Part shown: positions 8,203 through 15,395 of the stretch, piece by piece | Layout: each line of letters begins with the position of its first letter | Position numbering within the stretch: position 1 is the stretch's first letter | From: an uncultured Lachnospiraceae bacterium | GTDB lineage: Bacteria > Bacillota > Clostridia > Lachnospirales > Lachnospiraceae | Assembly: GCA_937916415.1 (NCBI GenBank) | Contig: CALGGH010000102.1 | Span: forward strand, 1-21,837 | Reading direction: 5' to 3' | DNA length: 21,837 nt | The notes under the pieces: model-generated | Told to the model about the DNA's origin: nothing | Databases searched by the model: none | Seen by the model: the letters and a program-made list of their open reading frames with translations, nothing else | Made by a program: the position numbers and the translations under genes

Positions 8203-8231
8203 ATATTACAAGATATGCCATGCATAGGCAA
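8203..8231 (-). promoter_or_regulatory. SigA-type promoter for mscL
   Basis: On the minus strand, TTGCCT (8231-8226) and TAATAT (8208-8203) are separated by exactly 17 bases, close to the housekeeping consensus. Transcription would start near 8196, giving a leader of about 70 bases before the mscL ATG. Confidence 0.6.
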
Positions 8232-8264
8232 GAAAAAATAACGAGTTTTTTTTGAAATGACTAT

Positions 8265-8290
8265 TAAGAACCGGCGAAAGTTTCCGATAT
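8265..8290 (+). promoter_or_regulatory. SigD/FliA-like flagellar promoter before flgM
   Basis: TAAG (8265-8268) is followed after 14 bases by TCCGATAT (8283-8290). The known SigD/sigma-28 consensus is TAAA, about 15 bases, GCCGATAT. No well-spaced SigA -35/-10 pair fits this region: a TTGAAA at 8252 is 30 bases from TATACT. Transcription would begin near 8297, about 45 bases before flgM. A late-class flagellar promoter here fits the anti-sigma, chaperone and hook-junction genes that follow. Confidence 0.65.
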
Positions 8291-8342
8291 ACTAAACAGA
8301 GATTTGAATGCTCAGTACCATTTTTGAAAGGAGTGTATTGCA

Positions 8343-8627
8343 ATGCGTATAGATGCATACAGCCAAATTCAGCAGATTTATCAGCCTAAGCCGGTACAGA
8401 AGACGGCTTCCGTGGCCAGGACGGGCGGCAGCTTCCTTGACAACCTGCAGATCTCCAGCGTGGGCAAGGACATCCAGACTGCCAAGCAGGCGGTGGCACA
8501 GGCTCCCGACGTCCGCAGGGACGTGATAGCTCCCATCAAGGCCGGCATCGCCGACGGGACCTATTCCGTGAGCACGGAGAGTTTTGCCGACAAATTACTC
8601 GAGAAGTTTCAGGCATCAATCATTTAA
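8343..8627 (+). CDS. flgM: Negative regulator of flagellin synthesis (anti-sigma factor FlgM)
   Basis: A 94-residue small protein that binds and inhibits the flagellar sigma factor SigD/FliA until the hook-basal body is finished. The C-terminal half has the FlgM pattern: P-D-V-R, then I-K-A-G-I-A-D-G-T-Y-S-V-S and F-A-D-K-L-L-E-K, the helices that contact the sigma factor. The N-terminal half is polar and probably disordered, as in the family. AAAGGAG precedes the ATG by about 10 bases. It is first in the operon and lies directly after a SigD-like promoter, giving a negative feedback loop typical of this gene. Confidence 0.9.
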   Translation: MRIDAYSQIQQIYQPKPVQKTASVARTGGSFLDNLQISSVGKDIQTAKQAVAQAPDVRRDVIAPIKAGIADGTYSVSTESFADKLLEKFQASII

Positions 8628-8649
8628 GTTCTGATCTGAGGAGATTGAC

Positions 8650-9168
8650 ATGGCGTCTTTGATGGAAAACCTGATCGGCGTTCTGGATGAGGAGTGCAGG
8701 GAATATGAGAATCTTCTTAGTCTCACCCTTGCCAAAACACCTGTCATAGTCTCCGAAGACCTGAACGAACTGGCGCGAATCACGGATGATGAGCAGCGAC
8801 AGCTGTCTGTGATCCAGAACCTCGACAAAAGACGTGACGAGGCGATCCGGGACATAGCCGGCGTACTTAACAAGGACGTTAACTCCCTTAACCTAAGGAA
8901 ACTGATCAGGCTCATGGCGAGCAGGCCCTCTGAACAGAGGGCATTGGCCGCGTCTTATGACAGGCTCATGGGCGTCGCCAGGCAGGTTGAAATGGTCAAT
9001 GCCCGCAATAGTGAACTCATACAGAGCGCTTTGGACATGGTACGTTTCAACATGAACATGATCCAGTCGGCTAAGGCCGCACCCGAGAGTGCGAATTACA
9101 ACAGGGGGGCTTACAGTACCGGAGCCGCCCTGGGGATTGACAGGCAGTCTTTTGACGCTAAGCAGTAG
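8650..9168 (+). CDS. flgN: Flagellar export chaperone FlgN
   Basis: A 172-residue helical protein of the FlgN family, a cytoplasmic chaperone that holds FlgK and FlgL monomers and guides them to the flagellar export gate. Heptad-rich helices run from about residue 5 to 75 (L-x-x-L-L-D-E-E-C-R-E-Y-E, then a region rich in Asp, Glu and Arg) and 85-140. The tail is Ala, Asn and Tyr rich and probably flexible. GAGGAG lies 8 bases before the ATG. It is 22 bases after flgM and 10 bases before flgK, the usual order in Clostridia. Identity rests on size, helical pattern and position more than on invariant residues. Confidence 0.83.
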   Translation: MASLMENLIGVLDEECREYENLLSLTLAKTPVIVSEDLNELARITDDEQRQLSVIQNLDKRRDEAIRDIAGVLNKDVNSLNLRKLIRLMASRPSEQRALAASYDRLMGVARQVEMVNARNSELIQSALDMVRFNMNMIQSAKAAPESANYNRGAYSTGAALGIDRQSFDAKQ

Positions 9169-9178
9169 GTGATTCGAT

Positions 9179-10939
9179 ATGTCATTAATGAGTAACCTGT
9201 ATTTGGGCAATTCCGGCCTCCGGATAGCGTCCAATTCACTTAATACAACGGCACATAACGTAACCAATGCAGACACTGATGGCTATACACGCCAGCAGGT
9301 CTCTTTGTCTACGAGCCCTTACGTGACCATCTCCAAACAGTACGCCATCGGCTATTCTCAGCTCGGACTTGGCGTCAACTATGCCGAAACCCGGCAGGTC
9401 AGAGACTATTTCCTGGACGTAAACTTTCGTAAAGAATCCGGACGCAGCGAGTTCTACGACACGAGCGTGGACGCACTGCATCAGGTTGAGGACATATTGG
9501 GCGAGTCCAACGGAGGAATCAGCTTTTCCGAGGCGATGAAGAATCTATGGACCGCCGCGCAGGAGCTCATCAAGGATCCCTGCAATGAAGTAAACCAGAA
9601 CCTGCTGGTCACCAGGAGCCATGAATTCGTGACGCAGGCTACCAACGTATACAATTCGCTATGCGATTACCAGCTGAACCTGAACACCACGATCAGGGAC
9701 GGAGTGAAGGACATCAACGACCTGGCGAACCGTCTCGAGGAGCTCAACAATACCATCGTCAAGATCGAGGGCGGCGACGTGGAGCATGCCAATGACCTCC
9801 GTGACGAGCGCAATTACATATTGGACAAGCTTGGAACCTACGGCAACATCTCCTGGACGGAGAACCTGGAGGGATACGTGTCGGTGCAGTTCGAGGGCGT
9901 CGACCTGGTAAAGGGCGGCATCGTCAACGAGATGGACATCTGGCAGGATCCCAACACTGAGTTCAATCACGTGTTCTGGTCACAGTTTGCCGAGTATGAA
10001 AAGACCATGGATCAGGGCGTTGAGGTCAGGACGGTCATTAAGGAGACCGTGCCCGACGCTTACGTGTTTGACTTAAACAGGCCCATTTCATCCGAGCTTT
10101 CTACCGACGTCGGATCCCTCAAGGCAGCCCTTTATGCCAGGGGAGATCACAACGCCACCTTCAAGGACCTGCAGGATGAGCAGGCATATGAGGAAAAGAT
10201 ATCCCAGTCGGTGCTCATGAACGTGGAGGCGGAGTTTGATTCCCTGATTCACAACATCACCACCAGCATCAATTCGATACTCATGGACGCGGCGGACAAG
10301 TCCGAAGCGGATTTTCCCGGAGCGGCCAATTACCTCAAGAATCCCGACGGCACGTACCTGCAGCTTTTCCAGCTGAAGGTTCCCGCGGACGGCAATGAGA
10401 TAAGCCCTGCGAACAGGACGGCAGGATCGACGGATTCGATACATGACGAACAGCTGGACTTCTACTGGAACGGCACGTCCAATCATGCGGATTCCGAGGG
10501 TCTGATGGTCTATCCCAACGACGGATTCACGATCTCCAACATCAAGATCAACATGGATCTGAGACAGTCTCCGTCGCTGCTTGGATTCAGGCTGGCGGAC
10601 GGACAGGAAGACCGTGCCACGATGGAGAGGCTTTCCACGGCATTTACCGAGGAAGTGTACACCCTTAATCCCAAGGTTACGACGCCCGTGAGCTTCACGA
10701 CGTTCTACAATTCGATGGTTTCGCAGGTGGCATCCTCCGGCGAGGTGTATTCCACGATCAAGGACGCTCAGGATCAGACCGTCAATTCCATCGAGAATGC
10801 GAGACAGCAGATACTGGGAGTAAACACCGACGAGGAACTGACCTTCATGATTCAGTTCCAGAACGCATACAACGCGGCCAGCAGATACATCAACGTGGTG
10901 GACGAGATGCTCGAGCACCTGCTCACCACCCTAGGATAA
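9179..10939 (+). CDS. flgK: Flagellar hook-associated protein 1 (FlgK), first copy
   Basis: A 586-residue secreted structural protein that forms the first hook-filament junction ring. The N-terminus has the rod/hook signature: N-S-G-L-R-I-A-S-N-S-L-N-T-T-A-H-N-V-T-N and D-G-Y-T-R-Q-Q-V. The C-terminus has the conserved D0 helix with G-V-N-T-D-E-E-L, M-I-Q-F-Q-N-A-Y-N-A-A-S-R-Y-I and V-D-E-M-L-E-H-L-L. These ends pack in the export channel and the ring; the middle is the exposed variable domain. Slightly longer than B. subtilis FlgK (about 507). The Shine-Dalgarno sequence is weak (TAGGTGAT) compared with the second copy. It is followed after 18 bases by a second FlgK paralogue. Confidence 0.93.
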   Translation: MSLMSNLYLGNSGLRIASNSLNTTAHNVTNADTDGYTRQQVSLSTSPYVTISKQYAIGYSQLGLGVNYAETRQVRDYFLDVNFRKESGRSEFYDTSVDALHQVEDILGESNGGISFSEAMKNLWTAAQELIKDPCNEVNQNLLVTRSHEFVTQATNVYNSLCDYQLNLNTTIRDGVKDINDLANRLEELNNTIVKIEGGDVEHANDLRDERNYILDKLGTYGNISWTENLEGYVSVQFEGVDLVKGGIVNEMDIWQDPNTEFNHVFWSQFAEYEKTMDQGVEVRTVIKETVPDAYVFDLNRPISSELSTDVGSLKAALYARGDHNATFKDLQDEQAYEEKISQSVLMNVEAEFDSLIHNITTSINSILMDAADKSEADFPGAANYLKNPDGTYLQLFQLKVPADGNEISPANRTAGSTDSIHDEQLDFYWNGTSNHADSEGLMVYPNDGFTISNIKINMDLRQSPSLLGFRLADGQEDRATMERLSTAFTEEVYTLNPKVTTPVSFTTFYNSMVSQVASSGEVYSTIKDAQDQTVNSIENARQQILGVNTDEELTFMIQFQNAYNAASRYINVVDEMLEHLLTTLG

Positions 10940-10957
10940 CCCGGAAAGGAGAGACTC

Positions 10958-12877
10958 ATGCCTTCAACCTTTTTTGGATTGCAAATAGCATATTCGGGCC
11001 TGAAAGCAGCCAATGCGGCCCTCAACACCACCGCCAACAACGTGGCCAACGTGGAGACCGAAGGCTTCAGCCGCCAGCAGGTCAGGACGGCTGCATCGGA
11101 GTCCATGAGGGTTTTTGCCACCTACGGATGTGCCGGAGCCGGAGTTGACACCCTGGCGATCGAGCGCGTGAGGGACGCGTTCTATGACGAGAAGTACAGG
11201 GACAACGAGACGCGTCTCGGAGAATATGAGCGCAAGGATTACTACATGTCCATCGTTGAGACCTATTTCAATGATGACAGCAAGACCGGATTCAAGTCCA
11301 TTTTTGACAACGTGGTCAAGTCCATGGAGGAAGTGACCAAGAACTCCAGCTCGACTTCCACCAAGGCTACGTTCGTGGCTGAGGTAAAGAGCCTGGCGGA
11401 CTACTTCAACAACATGGCCGGTGACCTGAAGGACCTGCAGAAGGACATAAACGACGAGATCAAGGTTCAGGTAAACCGGATCAACTCCATAGCCGAGGAG
11501 CTGGCGACGATCAACAAGCAGATCAACGTCATCGAACTGACGGGCACGGTCGCCAACGAGCTGCGCGACAAGAGGGACGTGCTGATCGACGACCTGTCAC
11601 AGTACGTGGACGTTAAGGTCGTGGAGACTCCCATCTATAACTCTCAGAACGAGGAGACCGGGGCGACGCGCTGCATGGTACAGATCGCCGGCGGACAGAC
11701 GCTGGTTGATCAGAACGACTTTAAGTCACTGGTCTGCGTGGCCAGGGACTCCAACGAAAAGGTGTACCAGACCGATGCAGACGGACTCTATGACATATAC
11801 TGGTGGGAAAGTGATCCCAGCAGGTTCGTGTCCACGAACGCGGAGCTGTTTAAGCTGGACAATGCGGCCATGGGAGGCTCCCTGAAGGGCCTGGCTGACC
11901 TGCGGGACGGCAACAACGGCAACTATTTCAACGGCACGGTAAAGGACGTCGGCACGGTCACGGAAACCGTTACGGATCCGCTGACGGGCAACACGTCGGA
12001 CGTTACCAACCACACCGTGACCATCACCAGCACCGATGATGACCTGCAGAACATCCACCAGTGCAACCTGTCGGATTCCGGCGGACGCATCATCATAGGA
12101 GCTCAGGAGTATTACTACAGGGACTGGAACGTCACCTACAAGGCTGACGGCACGGTGGATTCATATATTTTTACCCTGGATGACGCCAGGTGCGATCAGG
12201 TCATTGATTCGACCAAGACAGGCAGGGAGACCATGCTGGGCAGTCTTTCGAAGTATCAGGGGATTCCGTATTACATGTCCCAGATGAATGAATGGGTCAG
12301 GAACTTTTCCAAGGCCATGAACGACCTGTTCACCACCGGTTATACCGCTAACGGCGACGATGCGGGCATCATAGTCAGCGGCAGGAAGACGACCGATGAC
12401 TCACAGTTCAGCGAGGATCAGCTAAACGGAAATGATCCGAACTTTGATAACAGAAAGTATTATCACGTTACCGCATTCAACTTTTCCGTGGAGAGCAGCT
12501 TAAACCTTGATGGCGATCTGCTTGGCTCGCGTAAGGACGTAACCAACGGAGTGGAGGAGTGCGACGTCATCTTTGACGCCATAGACATGCTGAGAAATAA
12601 GGAGAAGCTCAGTTTCCGCGGATACAATGCCAGCGGATTCCTGGAGTCGGTGCTGTCGGACGTGGCCCTCAACACCAGCAACGCGAGGGTGTTCAACGAT
12701 ACTTATACGAGCCTGCAGACCGTGCTCGGCAACCAGCGTACGTCCATATCGGGAGTCGACAGCGATGAAGAAGCCGTCAATCTCGTCAAGTATGAGAACG
12801 CATACACGCTGGCATCCAAGATGATACAGACTTTCCAGGAGATATACGACAGGCTGATCCTTCAGACCGGAGTATGA
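10958..12877 (+). CDS. flgK: Flagellar hook-associated protein FlgK, second divergent copy
   Basis: A 639-residue FlgK paralogue directly after the first. The N-terminus keeps the signature (Y-S-G-L-K-A-A-N-A-A-L-N-T-T-A-N-N-V-A-N, E-G-F-S-R-Q-Q-V), and so does the C-terminus (G-V-D-S-D-E-E-A-V-N-L-V-K-Y-E-N-A-Y-T-L-A-S-K-M-I-Q-T-F-Q-E-I-Y-D). The central domain differs entirely from that of the first copy and contains a Thr/Asp-rich stretch around 11940-12060. AAGGAG lies 8 bases before the ATG. Possible roles are a mixed junction ring, two flagellar types, or a specialised adaptor. Both paralogues have intact ends, so neither is an obvious pseudogene. FlgE is less likely because of the length and the FlgK-type C-terminus. 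Confidence 0.88.
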   Translation: MPSTFFGLQIAYSGLKAANAALNTTANNVANVETEGFSRQQVRTAASESMRVFATYGCAGAGVDTLAIERVRDAFYDEKYRDNETRLGEYERKDYYMSIVETYFNDDSKTGFKSIFDNVVKSMEEVTKNSSSTSTKATFVAEVKSLADYFNNMAGDLKDLQKDINDEIKVQVNRINSIAEELATINKQINVIELTGTVANELRDKRDVLIDDLSQYVDVKVVETPIYNSQNEETGATRCMVQIAGGQTLVDQNDFKSLVCVARDSNEKVYQTDADGLYDIYWWESDPSRFVSTNAELFKLDNAAMGGSLKGLADLRDGNNGNYFNGTVKDVGTVTETVTDPLTGNTSDVTNHTVTITSTDDDLQNIHQCNLSDSGGRIIIGAQEYYYRDWNVTYKADGTVDSYIFTLDDARCDQVIDSTKTGRETMLGSLSKYQGIPYYMSQMNEWVRNFSKAMNDLFTTGYTANGDDAGIIVSGRKTTDDSQFSEDQLNGNDPNFDNRKYYHVTAFNFSVESSLNLDGDLLGSRKDVTNGVEECDVIFDAIDMLRNKEKLSFRGYNASGFLESVLSDVALNTSNARVFNDTYTSLQTVLGNQRTSISGVDSDEEAVNLVKYENAYTLASKMIQTFQEIYDRLILQTGV

Positions 12878-12882
12878 TCGAT

Positions 12883-12931
12883 CCGGACGTTTGGCTTTAG
12901 GCGGCATCCTGACGCAGTGATCCGCGTCCGG
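12883..12931 (+). other. Hairpin between the second flgK and flgL
   Basis: CCGGACG (12883-12889) and CGTCCGG (12925-12931) form a perfect 7-bp stem around a 35-base loop. There is no T-tract, so it is not an intrinsic terminator. It may protect or process the operon mRNA. A strong GAGGAGG ribosome binding site for flgL follows at about 12939-12945. Confidence 0.4.
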
Positions 12932-12953
12932 GCATTATGAGGAGGTATCCCAT

Positions 12954-14528
12954 ATGAGAATGACCAACAAGATTATGCAGACCAACTCTCTGTATAACAT
13001 TAATCAGACCAAGATACTGGAAGATAAGTACAACACTCAGCTGACCAGCCAGTCCAAGATCACCAGGCCTTCCGACGACCCGGTGGTGGCCATCAGGGCG
13101 CTCAGGCTCAGGAGCAACGTGTCCACGGCGGACCAGTATTATTCCAAGAATGCCCCTGATGCGGACAAGTGGCTGACGGTGACCGCGGAATCCATGAACA
13201 CCATCACGTCCGTGCTCACCGATCTCTACAAGCAGGTTCAGACCGGCGTCAACAAGGACTACACCGCTTCCGACATGAACGTGCTGCTGACTCAGATCAA
13301 GCAGGATACCGACGAAGTGTATGCCACCGGCAATCAGGACTATGCAGGCAGGTACGTCTTCACCGGATACAGGACCGACACTGCCCTTACGTTTGACAAG
13401 TCGCAGATCGACGCTTCCAGGAAGGTGCCGGAATACAAGATAACCGAGTACGTTACTCCGGTGCAGCTCGACAGCTTCAGCTACACGGATTTCAGCATTT
13501 TTGACACTGCGGCTTCATCGCTCAACGCGACCGAGCAGGACGTTACGAATACCGAAATATACAGGGTCAGGCTTTCGTACAAGGATCTGTCGGCTGATGA
13601 GGGAGTGGAGCTTAACTATACCACCGTGGACAAGACGACCACGCCTCCCACTGAGACCGTGCACTCGGTAAGCACCACCAAATACGATTCCGCAGAGGAC
13701 GCCTACAAGGCCATGACGCAGATTAACGAGGGCACTTTTCCGGATCCGGTTCCGGAGGCGATCTTCGTGCCATCGACCGGCGAGATCCTTTTTACCCAGG
13801 ATCTGTACAATCAGATGACCGAGGCAATGACGGACGGGGGTAAGATATCCACGGTCTATGCCAAGAACAGCTGGCTGGTGGATGACCTCAATCCCGAGCA
13901 TTTCTTCTATTGTGAAAAAAACAAGGACGTGTCCAAGGATTACGCCGATCCGATCAAGTATAACGAAGAATATTTAAAAGCTGGAACTATAGACACGAAT
14001 ATCAGTTATGATGTAGGATATAATCAGACTATTCAGGTGAATACCAATGCTTCCGAAGTGTTTAATCCCGCAGTGTCGAGGGATTATGACGACCTGGAAA
14101 CCCTGGTCCGCCAGTTCATCGACATTGAGACTCTCAGGGCTAAATATAAGGAGGAACTGAGCGGATACGTGGAAGGCACGTCCGACTATGAGAGGTGCAA
14201 GAAGCAGTTTGATGCCGCGGAAAAGGCCTACACCTACGTCAGGGATGCCGTGAGCAAGCGTTTCGGAGACCAGATATCCCGTTATCAGCAGTACCTGGAC
14301 GAGACCAACGTGGCCATCACCAAAAACGGTACCAGGCGCACGAGGCTTGAACTGATCACAGAGAGGCTCGAGAATCAGAAGTCCACGTTCAAGGAACTGC
14401 AGGAGGACAACGAGGGCATCGACATGTCTGAGGTCGCCATTCATCTCACGGCGGCTGAGACCACCTATGACGCGGCCCTCATGGCCACCAGCAAGATCAT
14501 GCAGAATAGTCTGATCAATTACATTTAA
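12954..14528 (+). CDS. flgL: Flagellar hook-associated protein 3 (FlgL), enlarged
   Basis: A 524-residue FlgL, the second junction protein that links FlgK to the flagellin filament. The N-terminus R-M-T-N-K-I-M-Q-x-N-S-L-Y-N-I-N and the flagellin-like K-I-T-R-P-S-D-D-P-V-V-A-I-R-A-L-R-L are classical. The motif T-G-N-Q-D-Y-A-G-R-Y-V-F-T-G-Y-R-T-D follows, and the C-terminal helix includes A-A-E-T-T-Y-D-A-A-L. Typical FlgL is about 300 residues, so the exposed middle domain carries some 200 extra residues. A segment near 13965-14040 is much more AT-rich than the rest. A GAGGAGG ribosome binding site precedes the ATG by 8 bases. Confidence 0.92.
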   Translation: MRMTNKIMQTNSLYNINQTKILEDKYNTQLTSQSKITRPSDDPVVAIRALRLRSNVSTADQYYSKNAPDADKWLTVTAESMNTITSVLTDLYKQVQTGVNKDYTASDMNVLLTQIKQDTDEVYATGNQDYAGRYVFTGYRTDTALTFDKSQIDASRKVPEYKITEYVTPVQLDSFSYTDFSIFDTAASSLNATEQDVTNTEIYRVRLSYKDLSADEGVELNYTTVDKTTTPPTETVHSVSTTKYDSAEDAYKAMTQINEGTFPDPVPEAIFVPSTGEILFTQDLYNQMTEAMTDGGKISTVYAKNSWLVDDLNPEHFFYCEKNKDVSKDYADPIKYNEEYLKAGTIDTNISYDVGYNQTIQVNTNASEVFNPAVSRDYDDLETLVRQFIDIETLRAKYKEELSGYVEGTSDYERCKKQFDAAEKAYTYVRDAVSKRFGDQISRYQQYLDETNVAITKNGTRRTRLELITERLENQKSTFKELQEDNEGIDMSEVAIHLTAAETTYDAALMATSKIMQNSLINYI

Positions 14529-14575
14529 TGGGCGTCATGCGCCGCCCGGGGTCATGGACGCGCGTCATGACCATA

Positions 14576-14590
14576 ATTCACGGAGTGAAT
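14576..14590 (+). promoter_or_regulatory. GGA-loop hairpin before fliW, candidate CsrA binding site
   Basis: ATTCAC-GGA-GTGAAT is a perfect 6-bp stem with GGA exactly in the loop. The loop reads A-C-GGA, matching the A-n-GGA core that CsrA/RsmA proteins prefer in hairpin loops. The fliW ribosome binding site, itself an AGGAGG, begins 3 bases later (14593). This two-site layout resembles the known B. subtilis hag leader, where CsrA binds a hairpin and the Shine-Dalgarno. Binding to its own fliW-csrA message would give autoregulation; that step is inference. Confidence 0.5.
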
Positions 14591-14604
14591 AAGGAGGTAA
14601 TGCA

Positions 14605-15072
14605 ATGCAGATGCTTACAAGAGCTTTTGGGGAGATCGAGATCGACGAGTCCAAGGTCATTTCCTTCCCCGGTGGTATTATCGGATTTCCGGATCTGCAG
14701 AATTTCGTTCTTCTGTATGATGAGGAGCAGGGCAGTAATACCGTGAAATGGCTGCAGTCAGTGGAGGAACCCGGATTTGCCATGCCGGTGCTCAATCCCC
14801 TGCTGGTCAAGGAAGATTACAATCCTGCCGTTGACGACGAGCTGCTTAGGCCCCTTGGCGAGATGAAGGACGATGACATGGTCGTGCTCGTGACCATGAC
14901 GGTGCCTCACGAGATAGAGAAGATGACGGTCAATCTGCGCGGTCCCATCATCATCAACTCGGCTGCCTGCAAGGGTTGCCAGATCATCATAGACAGTGAC
15001 GAATATAAGGTGAAGTATCCCATATATGACAAGCTGGCCGCGGCCAGGAAGGAAAGGGAGGGTGATCAGTAA
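14605..15072 (+). CDS. fliW: Flagellar assembly factor FliW (CsrA antagonist)
   Basis: A 155-residue cytoplasmic protein that binds flagellin or CsrA in a partner switch: when flagellin is exported, freed FliW sequesters CsrA and allows flagellin translation. FliW features are visible: the strand F-G-E-I-E-I-D-E-S-K-V-I-S-F-P-G-G-I-I-G-F-P, the F-A-M-P-V-L-N-P region, E-D-Y-N-P and the N-L-R-G-P-I-I-I-N beta hairpin. Length matches the family (about 145-155). AAGGAGG lies 7 bases before the ATG. Its stop codon overlaps the csrA start, the coupling commonly seen for these interacting partners. Confidence 0.95.
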   Translation: MQMLTRAFGEIEIDESKVISFPGGIIGFPDLQNFVLLYDEEQGSNTVKWLQSVEEPGFAMPVLNPLLVKEDYNPAVDDELLRPLGEMKDDDMVVLVTMTVPHEIEKMTVNLRGPIIINSAACKGCQIIIDSDEYKVKYPIYDKLAAARKEREGDQ

Positions 15073-15293
15073 TGCTCGCATTATCGCGTAAAAAGAACGA
15101 AGCCCTGGTCATCAACAACAACGTGGAGATCACGATCCTCGAGGTAAAGGGAGACCAGGTTAAGGTTGGCATCGAAGCCCCCCGCGAGATACCCATATAC
15201 CGTAAGGAAGTATACCTGCAGATCCAGGAAGCCAACAAGGCGTCGTCTGACGTATCCGGCACGGTTGATGCGCTCAAGAACCTGGGACTATAA
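15072..15293 (+). CDS. csrA: Carbon storage regulator / translational regulator CsrA
   Basis: A 73-residue RNA-binding dimer that blocks ribosome access on target mRNAs, in Gram-positive bacteria chiefly the flagellin message. The sequence M-L-A-L-S-R-K-K-N-E at the start and G-I-E-A-P-R-E-I-P-I-Y-R-K-E-V is nearly canonical; the family more often has M-L-V-L. R4 and the A-P-R-E-I segment, which contact the GGA of the RNA, are present. The ATG shares its A with the fliW stop codon (TAATG), so the two are translationally coupled. A strong terminator follows 14 bases after the stop. Confidence 0.96.
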   Translation: MLALSRKKNEALVINNNVEITILEVKGDQVKVGIEAPREIPIYRKEVYLQIQEANKASSDVSGTVDALKNLGL

Positions 15294-15307
15294 TCTGACG
15301 TGTAAGT

Positions 15308-15345
15308 GCATCCCCGCGGCGAAAGCGCTGCGGGGATGCTTTTTT
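15308..15345 (+). terminator. Strong intrinsic terminator after csrA
   Basis: GCATCCCCGC (15308-15317) pairs perfectly with GCGGGGATGC (15330-15339), with a GCGAAAGC mini-hairpin inside the loop, followed by six T residues (15340-15345). This marks the end of the flagellar operon that begins at flgM. Confidence 0.92.
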
Positions 15346-15356
15346 GAATGCCATCG

Positions 15357-15385
15357 TTTTTTATTCCATATAAATGTGATATACT
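15357..15385 (+). promoter_or_regulatory. Extended -10 promoter giving a near-leaderless transcript
   Basis: TATACT (15380-15385) preceded by TGA forms an extended -10, identical to the one at 3064-3072. The -35 region (15357-15362) is only a T-run. Predicted initiation near 15391-15392 leaves about four bases before the ATG at 15396, so the mRNA would lack a Shine-Dalgarno sequence. Confidence 0.45.
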
Positions 15386-15395
15386 TTCACTTGTT

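Noticed and set aside
8252..8293. SigA promoter TTGAAA ... TATACT before flgM
   Set aside because: The two hexamers are 30 bases apart, far from the 16-18 needed; the SigD-like pair fits better.
14531..14571. Small inverted repeats between flgL and fliW (GGCG/CGCC and GTCATG/CATGAC) as a terminator
   Set aside because: No T-tract follows, and fliW-csrA appear to be in the same operon; they may only be local mRNA structure.
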